Assembly (NCBI GenBank): GCA_018062085.1
Contig: JAGOSY010000018.1
Location: forward strand, 49,280-113,279
DNA length: 64,000 nucleotides
Reading direction: 5' to 3'
Origin: a bacterium
GTDB taxonomy: Bacteria > Cyanobacteriota > Vampirovibrionia > Obscuribacterales > Obscuribacteraceae
Positions 27,080-34,332 of the stretch are shown here, piece by piece (the first letter of the stretch is position 1; every line of letters begins with the position of its first letter). Both the position numbers and the translations under genes were made by a program. Below the pieces are notes generated by a model that was not told the DNA's origin, ran no database searches, and saw only the letters and a program-made list of their open reading frames with translations.

Positions 27080-27145
27080 GGCTAAGGGTTAGCCAATTCT
27101 CAATGGGAATTTTCCCATTGACTGTCCAATTCTGAAAGGTATTGT
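27080..27145 (+). promoter_or_regulatory. Candidate promoter with palindrome over the -35 element
   Basis: Two perfect inverted repeats come in tandem: GGCTAA/TTAGCC (27080-27094) and CAATGGGAA/TTCCCATTG (27101-27120, 2-base centre). The second overlaps a likely -35 box TTGACT (27118-27123), with TATTGT (27140-27145) 16 bases on as -10. That is operator-like geometry for the Tyr/Arg/Gly-rich gene at 27219. The first repeat may instead help terminate the DgkA-type gene. Confidence 0.5.
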
Positions 27146-27218
27146 ATAGAAGAAGGAGTGCTTGAAGTGATGGCCAATTTTACTTCTCGTGAGCACATGC
27201 AATTCTAAGGAGATCCCC

Positions 27219-28019
27219 ATGGGTAGATCGAATAGTGGCGAACAATTTGAGCGTACCGACTTGTTCAATGCAAATCGCAACGACATCAATCCGCCTAACG
27301 ATAATTTCTCAGATGCTCGTTTACCACAGCGGCAGTGCGCTCAGGATCGGTGTGATAACCGCTCAGATAGATACTCGAATAACTCCGAACTGCAAGCCTT
27401 TAAGGAAGGCTACCGCCAAGCCTACCGCGACGGATTTATGGATGGACAGCGTGAGCAGCCTGTGCGAGTCGGCCGTGGCCAAGGCAGTTACTGTCCTGAA
27501 TATAACGATTATGCCAATAGTCGCCAAGCCTATCAAGAAGAAGCCTGGCTAAATCGCGGCGATGATTTTGACCGCCAGCAACGGCGCCCTATTCCACAAT
27601 GTCGTCATCGCCATCAACAGACATATAGTGATAGCTCCGATTATCGTGATTATGACCGTGGGTCTTCACGCTTTGGTGATGTCCGAGCAGTTTCAGCTGG
27701 CGACTATGATTATGACCGTCGAGATGGACGTCGGGGCGGGAACTTCCTCGATAGAATTTTCGACGTCGTGGGTCAAGTTGCCCGCGGTGTTAGCGATGTT
27801 GCCTATGAAGCTGGACCAATAATTCAAACTTACGCGCAGCTTCAAATGATCAAGAATGGCGGTATAGGCGGTCGCTATTATGGCGGAGGCTATAACGGTG
27901 GCTATTACGACCAGCGACCATATAACCCATGGAATTCGTCCTACAACCGTAACTTGATTGCTTATAACAACAATTCGCGCTACTACGATGACTATAATCC
28001 GTTGTGGATGAACGGCTAG
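27219..28019 (+). CDS. Tyr/Arg/Asp/Gly-rich hypothetical protein
   Basis: The protein has 266 residues. ATG at 27219 has an ideal AAGGAG 7 bases upstream. Composition is strongly biased. The first ~170 residues are Arg/Asp/Gln/Tyr-rich and probably disordered (SRQAYQEEAWLNRG, HRHQQTYSDSSDYRDYDRG). A short hydrophobic-amphipathic segment follows (FLDRIFDVVGQVARGVSDVA). The C-terminus is Gly/Tyr/Asn-rich (GGRYYGGGYNGGYYDQRPYN). No signal peptide is seen. Such R/Y/G-rich composition is typical of phase-separating or RNA-binding proteins, but no RNA-binding domain is visible. Not recognised. Confidence 0.75.
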   Translation: MGRSNSGEQFERTDLFNANRNDINPPNDNFSDARLPQRQCAQDRCDNRSDRYSNNSELQAFKEGYRQAYRDGFMDGQREQPVRVGRGQGSYCPEYNDYANSRQAYQEEAWLNRGDDFDRQQRRPIPQCRHRHQQTYSDSSDYRDYDRGSSRFGDVRAVSAGDYDYDRRDGRRGGNFLDRIFDVVGQVARGVSDVAYEAGPIIQTYAQLQMIKNGGIGGRYYGGGYNGGYYDQRPYNPWNSSYNRNLIAYNNNSRYYDDYNPLWMNG

Positions 28020-28053
28020 TTCATAGAGAGTTCGCGCCAGCAAAAAATTCAAT

Positions 28054-28090
28054 CCGCCGCTCTGTTTAGGGCGGCGGACTATTTTGATAT
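28054..28090. terminator. Bidirectional intrinsic terminator
   Basis: TCCGCCGC and GCGGCGGA form a perfect 8-bp GC-rich stem with a ~9-base loop. It sits between the convergent Tyr/Arg/Gly-rich gene (plus) and the ABC ATPase gene (minus). A T-rich ATTTTG run follows on the plus strand and six T's on the minus strand (complement of AAAAAA at 28043-28048). Confidence 0.8.
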
Positions 28091-28915
28091 AGAAATAGGT
28101 ACGTAGAGATCGAGGTTGCTCTTCTCGTCGTGCACGAAAGCTAGTTCTACATCAAAGACGGCTCTTAGTAGGTCTTCTTTCAGTACTTCTTGGGGCGTAC
28201 CTAAAGCCACAATGCTTGAAGCCGAAGCTGAAGGGGGCGGCCCGATTAAGGCAATTTGGTCGGCGATTCGCGCGCTCAAATTGAGATCGTGCAAAATTGT
28301 GGCAATGCCGATTTTTTGTTCTTTCAATTCTTTGATGATGGAAATCACTTCTAGCTGATAGCGAAAATCGAGATTGGCTGTCGGTTCGTCCATCAAAATA
28401 AAATGTGGTTCCTGGGCTAAAGCCATGGCAATAAGCGCTCGTTGTTTTTCTCCACCAGAAAGTTCATTCAGTTTTTTTGTACCTAAGCGCGTCAAGCCAC
28501 ACCGTTCTAAGGCACTGTCAATGGTGGCAATATCTGCCTTGCTTAGCTGGTTCGACCACCAGCTTTGGTGCGGGTTGCGCCCAAGTCGCACTAGCTCATT
28601 GACCGTCATGTCGTGTGGGGTTTCTAGACTTTGCGGCACATAAGCCACTTGGCGAGCAAAATCAACGATGCTCATGTTCCAGATGTTCTGACCGTCAAGA
28701 CTAATAGTTCCTGCTGAGGGCTTGAGCTGCCGTGCTAATCCTTTCATCAGGGTTGATTTGCCACTGCCGTTTGGGCCTTGAATTGCCAGAACCTCGCCGG
28801 GCTCAAGCACTAGATTGATGTGCTCAATGATATTTGCGGCTACTTTGCCCTTGTTGGCATAGTGCAGCCCAACTTGTTCGGCCTTAAGAATTTTACGCTC
28901 ACTTACGCTAGTCAT
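28079..28915 (-). CDS. ABC transporter ATP-binding protein, FecE/BtuD type
   Basis: The protein has 278 residues. Walker A GPNGSGKSTLMKG, Q-loop YVPQSLE, signature LSGGEKQRALIAMALAQ, Walker B FILMDEPTANLD and H-loop ATILHDLNLSARIAD are all present. The sequence resembles ATPases for iron-siderophore, haem or vitamin B12 import. It energises uptake from the cytosolic face, with the permease encoded 1 base upstream on the same strand. The substrate-binding protein is not in the window, so the substrate is undetermined. Confidence 0.93.
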   Translation of the reverse strand: MTSVSERKILKAEQVGLHYANKGKVAANIIEHINLVLEPGEVLAIQGPNGSGKSTLMKGLARQLKPSAGTISLDGQNIWNMSIVDFARQVAYVPQSLETPHDMTVNELVRLGRNPHQSWWSNQLSKADIATIDSALERCGLTRLGTKKLNELSGGEKQRALIAMALAQEPHFILMDEPTANLDFRYQLEVISIIKELKEQKIGIATILHDLNLSARIADQIALIGPPPSASASSIVALGTPQEVLKEDLLRAVFDVELAFVHDEKSNLDLYVPISISK

Positions 28916-28916
28916 A

Positions 28917-29912
28917 TTATTGGCTGTGCACCTGGTCTAGCGAATAGGAGAGTAGATAGATGAAAAAGGGGCCACCAATGAGGGCCATAAGGGTTCCTAG
29001 TGGTAGTTCCTGCCCTGGGCTTAGAGTGCGAGCCAGCAAGTCAGAGAAGAGCACTAGAATTGCCCCTGTTAACCCTGAGCAGACTAACTGTAGTCTGGCT
29101 CCACGACCGAAAAGTCGGCGGGATAAATGGGGTGCAACCAGACCAACAAAACCAACCATGCCACTTAAGGCGACAGCGGAGCTAGCGAGTAGAACAGCAG
29201 CCGAGAGAATGATTAATTGGCTGCGGCCGACATTGAGACCAAGAGAGCTAGCCGTTTCTTCTCCCAAGGCCAAGAGATTTAGTTGCTTGGCCGCTGCCAG
29301 AGCCACTATTAGGCCCACTGCCACATAAGAAACCGTTGGTATTAGCTCTTGCCAATTTCTGCCGCTAATGCCACCAAGTATCCAGAGATATAGACCTTGA
29401 GCCATAAGCTGCGTGCCAAATGTGCTCATGGCAAGTGTAATTAAAGCTCCAGCTACTGATGATAGGGCGATGCCAGCCAAGAGCAGCTTTGCGACAGAAA
29501 CGCCATATTGGCCACTGCCTCTCGCAATGGAGGCAACGAAAAAGCTAGCAGTGATACCGCCGATAAAGGCAAAGAAAGGAATTGTCTGAAAGTCGAGTTT
29601 GCAGAGCATGGCACAAGCCACGCCCACAGCAGCACCGCTTGACACGCCGGTCAAATAGGGGTCAGCTAAATCGTTGCGGCTCAGGGCCTGAAGCAAATAG
29701 CCTGAAGTGGCCAGGGCGAGGCCGACGACAAAGGCTGTAAGAAGCCGGGGTAGGCGAATACCAACAATGACATCATGTATTTCACTGCTGCCAGCCTGAC
29801 CAAAGACGGCATTCAGTGCCTCTATGGGCGCCACAGTAAGGTCGCCCAAGCAAAGATTGATGAGCATTATGAGCAGAGTAAATAAGATAAGAGCTATAAA
29901 CTTGACGAACAT
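28917..29912 (-). CDS. FecCD-family ABC transporter permease
   Basis: The protein has 331 residues and about ten membrane helices. FecCD signatures: RLPRLLTAFVVGLALATSGY, LADPYLTGVSSGAAVG, GMVGFVGLVAPHLSRRLFG and PGQELPLGTLMALIGGPFFIYLL. As a homodimer it should form the inner-membrane channel for iron-chelate, haem or cobalamin import, with the ATPase at 28079-28915. The pair is transcribed divergently from a cysteine desulfurase gene only 49 bases away, which would fit an iron theme but is circumstantial. Confidence 0.94.
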   Translation of the reverse strand: MFVKFIALILFTLLIMLINLCLGDLTVAPIEALNAVFGQAGSSEIHDVIVGIRLPRLLTAFVVGLALATSGYLLQALSRNDLADPYLTGVSSGAAVGVACAMLCKLDFQTIPFFAFIGGITASFFVASIARGSGQYGVSVAKLLLAGIALSSVAGALITLAMSTFGTQLMAQGLYLWILGGISGRNWQELIPTVSYVAVGLIVALAAAKQLNLLALGEETASSLGLNVGRSQLIILSAAVLLASSAVALSGMVGFVGLVAPHLSRRLFGRGARLQLVCSGLTGAILVLFSDLLARTLSPGQELPLGTLMALIGGPFFIYLLSYSLDQVHSQ

Positions 29913-29961
29913 ATCTATTCAGTGAAAATTTAGAGAATGCTACCATACACCCTGGCAGAGG

Positions 29962-31137
29962 ATGGCTGTGATTTATCTCGACAACAGCGCGACGACAAGA
30001 GTACGCCCCCAGGTTTTGGAGGCGATGCTGCCGTATTTGACAGAGAACTACGGTAATCCTAGTTCGATACATAGCCTTGGGCGCTCTGCCAGAGCTGCTG
30101 TAGACAATGCCCGTCGTCAAGTTGCTAGTTTTCTTGGTTGTCAGCCTAGTGAAGTCTATTTTAGTAGCTGTGCCACGATGTCCAACAACGTTGCATTGTT
30201 AGGCCGGGCTCGTTTTGTCGAAGCCAATGGTTTGCCCAAGCATCTTATTACCTCGACTATTGAGCATCCGGCTGTGTTGGGCCCGGCACAATACTTAGAG
30301 GCCCAGGGCTGGCGCGTTACTTATCTGCCTGTTGACAGAGAAGGTGTTGTGCGAATTTCTGATTTCAAGAATGCCTTGAATTCTGATACGAGTATTGTAT
30401 CTGTCATGTGGGGTAACAATGAAATTGGTGTATTAGAGCCCATTGAGGCTATGGCTGAAATTGTCGAGAGTCACGCCAAAGGTCTAGGTCGTGACATTTT
30501 TATGCATACTGATGCTGTGCAAATACCGGGTAAGTTACCAATTGACTTGAGTCAGTTGAAAGTTTCAGCACTATCGCTTTCAGGGCATAAGTTTGGTGCA
30601 CCAAAAGGCATTGGCATACTTTTTCTTCGTCGTCTATTCAATATTATGCCCATCATATTTGGTGGCGGGCAAGAAATGGGAATGTTTGCCGGTACTGAAT
30701 CGGTTGCTCATATTGTCGCCATTGGCGAGGCCGCTCGTCTGGCCCAGCAAGAGCAGGCCGACCTAGAGTTACGCTTGCGTTCTTATCAGAAGCAGTTGTT
30801 TGAGAGCTTACTTGTCTTGCCCGAATTGACTATAACTGGACCAAGCGCTATCGATAAACGGCTACCTGGTCACGTGTCGTTTTCGGTTGGTGGCATCGAA
30901 GGTGAAGCTCTTGTGCTTAAGAGTGACTTGAAGGGCTTGGCGATTTCTAGCGGCTCGGCTTGTCATCAGGGCATCATCGAGTCGTCTAGTGTGCTCAAGG
31001 CCATTGGTCTTGGCCAAGCAAAGGCACTAGGAGCGGTGCGCATTAGTTTTGGTGCCGACAATAGTGATAGTGATGTGGTTGAAGCTATTCGACAGTTAGA
31101 GCAGATTCTAAGCAAAGTGCGCAAGATTTCTAACTAA
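29962..31137 (+). CDS. Cysteine desulfurase (NifS/IscS type)
   Basis: 391 residues from ATG 29962; a GTG at 29968 (GAGG better spaced) would give MIYLDNSATT. PLP-dependent fold-type I enzyme releasing sulfur from cysteine for Fe-S or thio-cofactors. Seen: IYLDNSATTRVRP, TIEHPAVL, MHTDAVQ, PLP-lysine motif SGHKFGAPKGIG and the loop Cys in SSGSACHQG. The usual SGATESNN segment reads SSCATMSNN, so a normally conserved Glu is Met. No iscU or sufU neighbour is present, so the acceptor is unknown. Confidence 0.92.
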   Translation: MAVIYLDNSATTRVRPQVLEAMLPYLTENYGNPSSIHSLGRSARAAVDNARRQVASFLGCQPSEVYFSSCATMSNNVALLGRARFVEANGLPKHLITSTIEHPAVLGPAQYLEAQGWRVTYLPVDREGVVRISDFKNALNSDTSIVSVMWGNNEIGVLEPIEAMAEIVESHAKGLGRDIFMHTDAVQIPGKLPIDLSQLKVSALSLSGHKFGAPKGIGILFLRRLFNIMPIIFGGGQEMGMFAGTESVAHIVAIGEAARLAQQEQADLELRLRSYQKQLFESLLVLPELTITGPSAIDKRLPGHVSFSVGGIEGEALVLKSDLKGLAISSGSACHQGIIESSSVLKAIGLGQAKALGAVRISFGADNSDSDVVEAIRQLEQILSKVRKISN

Positions 31138-31143
31138 AGTTTG

Positions 31144-31219
31144 CTCTTTCGCTCGTACTACTGAGCTATACGCTGTCACGATGACCCATCGTGCAAGAGA
31201 CAGTAGTAAAGACAAGAGC
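31144..31219. other. Nested stem-loop element, possible structured RNA
   Basis: Three nested perfect pairings: GCTCTT with AAGAGC (31144-31149/31214-31219), TACTACTG with CAGTAGTA (31157-31164/31201-31208) and CACGATG with CATCGTG (31178-31184/31188-31194, 3-base loop). Together they make a 76-base interrupted hairpin just after the cysteine desulfurase stop. No T-tract follows, so it is not a standard terminator. It could be an RNA-stability element, a small RNA or a leader for the small gene at 31320. Confidence 0.45.
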
Positions 31220-31319
31220 ACTGTTTGACTGATTTTATACGGTTCTAATGCAATCATTTTGAAGAAAAATTTGCCAACCGTTCTATATAGCTTTTCATGA
31301 ATTCGGAGGGTTACAAAAA

Positions 31320-31586
31320 ATGGAAGGTAATGAGTCTGAAGAAAGAGACGAACAACTTGCTGCTCTAAAGCAAAGCCTTAGCGCCGCAGAAAATAGGATT
31401 TTGAAGTCTCAAGATGGTGGAAGGGTTTTAAGATTGAAGATTGCTGCAATCCTTGGCTACGCAAAGCTATTGTTAATGCGCGATTCGATCGACCTTGATT
31501 TACTCAAGGGTATTGGAAAAAGTATTGAAGATGAGTCAAAAGAATCTTTGCAGGTGCTTAATGACTCGATATTTCCGCCTGAATGA
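31320..31586 (+). CDS. Small hypothetical protein resembling a histidine-kinase dimerisation helix
   Basis: The protein has 88 residues, with ATG at 31320 and a strong GGAGGG about 9 bases upstream. It is Glu/Lys-rich and all-helical by eye. The first half could be coiled coil (LAALKQSLSAAENRIL). The second half has LRLKIAAILGYAKLLLM and SIEDESKESLQVLNDS, resembling the HisKA pattern (L--I-GYAELL) without the phospho-accepting His. No ATPase domain follows. It may be a free-standing dimerisation or anti-kinase peptide, or a remnant. Confidence in coding is moderate; function unknown. Confidence 0.5.
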   Translation: MEGNESEERDEQLAALKQSLSAAENRILKSQDGGRVLRLKIAAILGYAKLLLMRDSIDLDLLKGIGKSIEDESKESLQVLNDSIFPPE

Positions 31587-31792
31587 GACGGGAAGCCCCG
31601 ATGGAGCTTTCTTGACTCTAATTCTGCCGAAAGTATTGATTTGGTCGCAGAATCGACAACTATTGAAACCAAATAAGCAAAACTTTAGCAGGGCTAATTG
31701 TTCAATTTTTCATCTACCGCACACCCCCGATGCAAAATTGTGCATTTCTATTCATCTCGGTGCAACATAATCTTGTGGCTAAGCCCTGAAGC

Positions 31793-33001
31793 TTAACGAC
31801 TGATGCTAGATTCAAGCTTGACTATGTTCTCGTTAGTTTTACTGAAAGCTGGTTGCACAGTGGCATGTGTTTCTTTGTAGTTCTTGATCTCATTGCGGGT
31901 TTGTTTCTGCACTGTATCAAGCATCCAGATGGCCCATGACGCTTCGTTGGCAGTGGCACCTTGGGCCACACCTTTGAACAATTTGTATGGATTGCGGTTG
32001 TATCTGTAGCCAGCTCTGGTGACACAGGTGCCGAAGGCAATCTGTGGGCCACCTCTTGCTGCGTATGAAATGAAACTTTCGATCATCTCTCTCTTTTGGT
32101 CTTTCTTTTCTTTTTTCAAGAACTCAGAACGGTCCTCTAGCAACTTGCCCATTACCTGGTAGGTTTCTGTGCGTGGTTGACCGTTGTTCTCTTGGGCTCT
32201 GGTGTTGAGAATCTGAGTTAGCAGTTTAGTATCTTCAGCTAATTTTTCAGTGGTCTTGCATTGTATTTCGCCCAGCTGTTTTGACAGTCTATCTCCAGCT
32301 ACTTTTGCTGTTATAGCTGCACCACCATGAATTAGTACTGGTGCTCCTGTCAGCGTTGCTCCAGAGATTAAGAAGCCGATACCGCCGCCACCAATCTGTT
32401 TAGGATTAGTATGTTTGATACCATTGAGTACACCAAATGCACCAGGGAATATTCCAGTAGCACAAACAGCCAATGTGCCTATTGTGGTGATGTCGCGAGC
32501 TGAGTGTCGTTTGCGTGAGTCGACGTAAAGCTTGCTAAATTCTAGTAGACCGAGATCTCTAAAGTCTTTGAGTACATTCTCTTCAGCGGTGAGATATTGT
32601 TTGTCAGCGCTATCGAGGTTGGCAATCTGACCGGTCGCTGTGCTGCGTTGGCTTATAAGCTTATCGATTTCGTCTCTCAAAGCTACTACTTTTTCTCTCA
32701 TCGACTTGGCATCAAAATGCTTGCGCTTGGCCTTGTAGTCGGTGATCAGGTCACCGGCGCCTTCTGCTGCATAAAGGGTACCGAGCAGTGAGTAGGCCAC
32801 CAATACTGTGACCACACCAGCTTGCAACCGTCCGCGGTGATTTAGGCCTTCGCCTGGTTTCTTTTGATATTTCCAGAACTGGCTCATAAGTGTTATGTCA
32901 CCAGCGTTGGCTACTGCACCGGCGGCGAAGTCGTATGCTTTCACGCGCCTTTGCTTGTTTTTGTCCCTAGCTGTGTAATGGCAGCGAAAATCACTATTCA
33001 A
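31793..33001 (-). CDS. Hypothetical membrane protein, probably the 3' part of a frameshifted gene
   Basis: Open from a TTG at 33001 (402 residues), which overlaps the TGA of the preceding signal-peptide ORF in TTGA; an ATG at 32887 is an alternative start. Hydrophobic segments near residues 59-80, 168-195 and 205-230 alternate with a coiled-coil-prone part (about 100-150) and a basic helical C-terminus. GGGGIGFLISGATL is a Gly-rich membrane stretch. Read across the junction, the two ORFs give a smooth helix (KKIELLD then LNSDFRCHY). A 1-base deletion splitting one secreted or membrane protein is therefore the simplest explanation. Family not recognised. Confidence 0.7.
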   Translation of the reverse strand: MNSDFRCHYTARDKNKQRRVKAYDFAAGAVANAGDITLMSQFWKYQKKPGEGLNHRGRLQAGVVTVLVAYSLLGTLYAAEGAGDLITDYKAKRKHFDAKSMREKVVALRDEIDKLISQRSTATGQIANLDSADKQYLTAEENVLKDFRDLGLLEFSKLYVDSRKRHSARDITTIGTLAVCATGIFPGAFGVLNGIKHTNPKQIGGGGIGFLISGATLTGAPVLIHGGAAITAKVAGDRLSKQLGEIQCKTTEKLAEDTKLLTQILNTRAQENNGQPRTETYQVMGKLLEDRSEFLKKEKKDQKREMIESFISYAARGGPQIAFGTCVTRAGYRYNRNPYKLFKGVAQGATANEASWAIWMLDTVQKQTRNEIKNYKETHATVQPAFSKTNENIVKLESSISR

Positions 33002-33183
33002 TCTAGTAATTCGATTTTTTTGTCGGCAATCTGTTTATCGAGTATTTCGATATCGCTCAGGGTAACTTGAGTCTGGGCAAAGGCTGGAATGGTCGAGTTT
33101 AAGGTGAGCGCAAGTGTTAGCACTCCTGTAAGTATTCCGGTGAACACTCTGCTCGATACTCGATGAACTATGCTACTCATCAT
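32998..33183 (-). CDS. Signal-peptide ORF, probably the 5' part of the same frameshifted gene
   Basis: About 61 residues from ATG 33183, with AGGG 7 bases upstream. A long signal peptide (VFTGILTGVLTLALTLNSTI, then PAFAQTQ) is followed by just 24 residues of charged helix (SDIEILDKQIADKKIELLD) before TGA at 33000-32998. So short a mature part on so strong an export signal is odd and supports a split gene. A run of seven A's (complement of 33015-33021) and the TTGA junction are both possible frameshift points. Confidence 0.6.
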   Translation of the reverse strand: MMSSIVHRVSSRVFTGILTGVLTLALTLNSTIPAFAQTQVTLSDIEILDKQIADKKIELLD

Positions 33184-33470
33184 TTTGATACCCTGCTGCC
33201 GTAATGGAAACCCGGCATAGTTTTTCATGTTGGTTGCCAGGTTATGGTCAATCCATGGAGTGATTACCTTTGCCGTCCATTTTCGCTTTAGTCTTTGGCG
33301 ATGGCATCATGGACTTCTTGAAATCAGCTCAAAGATTGAGGCCACATGGGAAACATTGATATTTAACCCAGCACCTCTAATGGTGCTCATGCGTAACTAT
33401 AGATTTTGTCTTATTTGCTCAGATCGACTGTACTTCCCTATCCGCACTATAGCTGTCGGCATTGTGACAA

Positions 33471-34331
33471 TTGTTCAGCCGTTTAGCTTCTGTGCTGATG
33501 GCAGTTGTTTTTGGCGTTGTTAGAATGCGAAATGCTTATATGAGGTGCCCTGTGTCTATCTGGCTTTTTCTTGGTGTGTTTCTACTGGCATACATCTATC
33601 ACGGCGTTGGTATCACAATGGGCTACCATAGGCTGCTTTCACATCGCTCATATAAGGTTCCGAAATGGCTTGAGTATCTGATTGTTTCTGGGGGCTACCT
33701 TTGTCTTGAAGGCTCGCCTATTTTTTGGGTGACTACACATCGACTGCACCATCGTTATTCTGATAAGCCTGGTGATCCACATTCACCGTTAGATGGTCAG
33801 TGGCATGCTTTTCTTGGCTGGATGTATAAACCTACTGTTTTGATTTCAGCCGAAGAGAGTCGAGTTCTGGCTCCCGATCTATACCGCGACCCACTTTATC
33901 GTTTTCTTCATGTCAATCATAGTCACAAAGACGGCCTTCTGTGTTTAGCTATTTCTATTGTTTATCGCGCCGCTATTTGGTTCTTGTTTGGTCCAGTAGT
34001 ATTTGCTGCTGAGTTGCTTGCCAGTATCTGTGCTTTTTGCGCCCCACTTTTGGTCAATCTCTATTGCCATAAACCTGAGCTGGGATACCAAACTTATGCT
34101 TGCGGCGATCAAAGTCGCAACGTCTGGTGGGTCGCCATCTTATCGTTTGGCGAGGGCTGGCACAATAATCATCATGCCTTGCCTCAATCGGCTCGGTTCG
34201 GCCTGGGCAAAGGTGAGTTTGACTTTACGTGGATGTCTCTGAACTTCCTGAAGCTGTTTGGCTTGGTGAGCGATATTCGCTTGCCAAAGAAAGACAAGTT
34301 AGCTGCGCTTGAGGCTGCTGATGTTAGTTGA
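33471..34331 (+). CDS. Acyl-CoA/acyl-lipid delta-9-type fatty acid desaturase
   Basis: 286 residues from TTG 33471; no start has a clear ribosome-binding site, and ATG at 33498 or 33525 would still include all motifs. The three histidine boxes of membrane di-iron desaturases are present: HRLLSH (53-58), HRLHH (90-94) and HNNHH (231-235). Four membrane segments lie between them in the expected order. The enzyme introduces a cis double bond into acyl chains at the inner membrane. It converges on an aldehyde dehydrogenase gene with a 1-base gap. Confidence 0.9.
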   Translation: MFSRLASVLMAVVFGVVRMRNAYMRCPVSIWLFLGVFLLAYIYHGVGITMGYHRLLSHRSYKVPKWLEYLIVSGGYLCLEGSPIFWVTTHRLHHRYSDKPGDPHSPLDGQWHAFLGWMYKPTVLISAEESRVLAPDLYRDPLYRFLHVNHSHKDGLLCLAISIVYRAAIWFLFGPVVFAAELLASICAFCAPLLVNLYCHKPELGYQTYACGDQSRNVWWVAILSFGEGWHNNHHALPQSARFGLGKGEFDFTWMSLNFLKLFGLVSDIRLPKKDKLAALEAADVS

Positions 34332-34332
34332 A

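Noticed and set aside
31144..31219. Signal recognition particle RNA or tmRNA
   Set aside because: The nested stem lacks the conserved SRP apical loop and any tRNA-like ends.
33009..33030. Classical -1 ribosomal slippery heptamer in the A7 run
   Set aside because: In the signal-peptide frame the codons are GAC AAA AAA ATC, so the A run is offset from the X XXY YYZ register. A plain indel or transcriptional slippage fits better.
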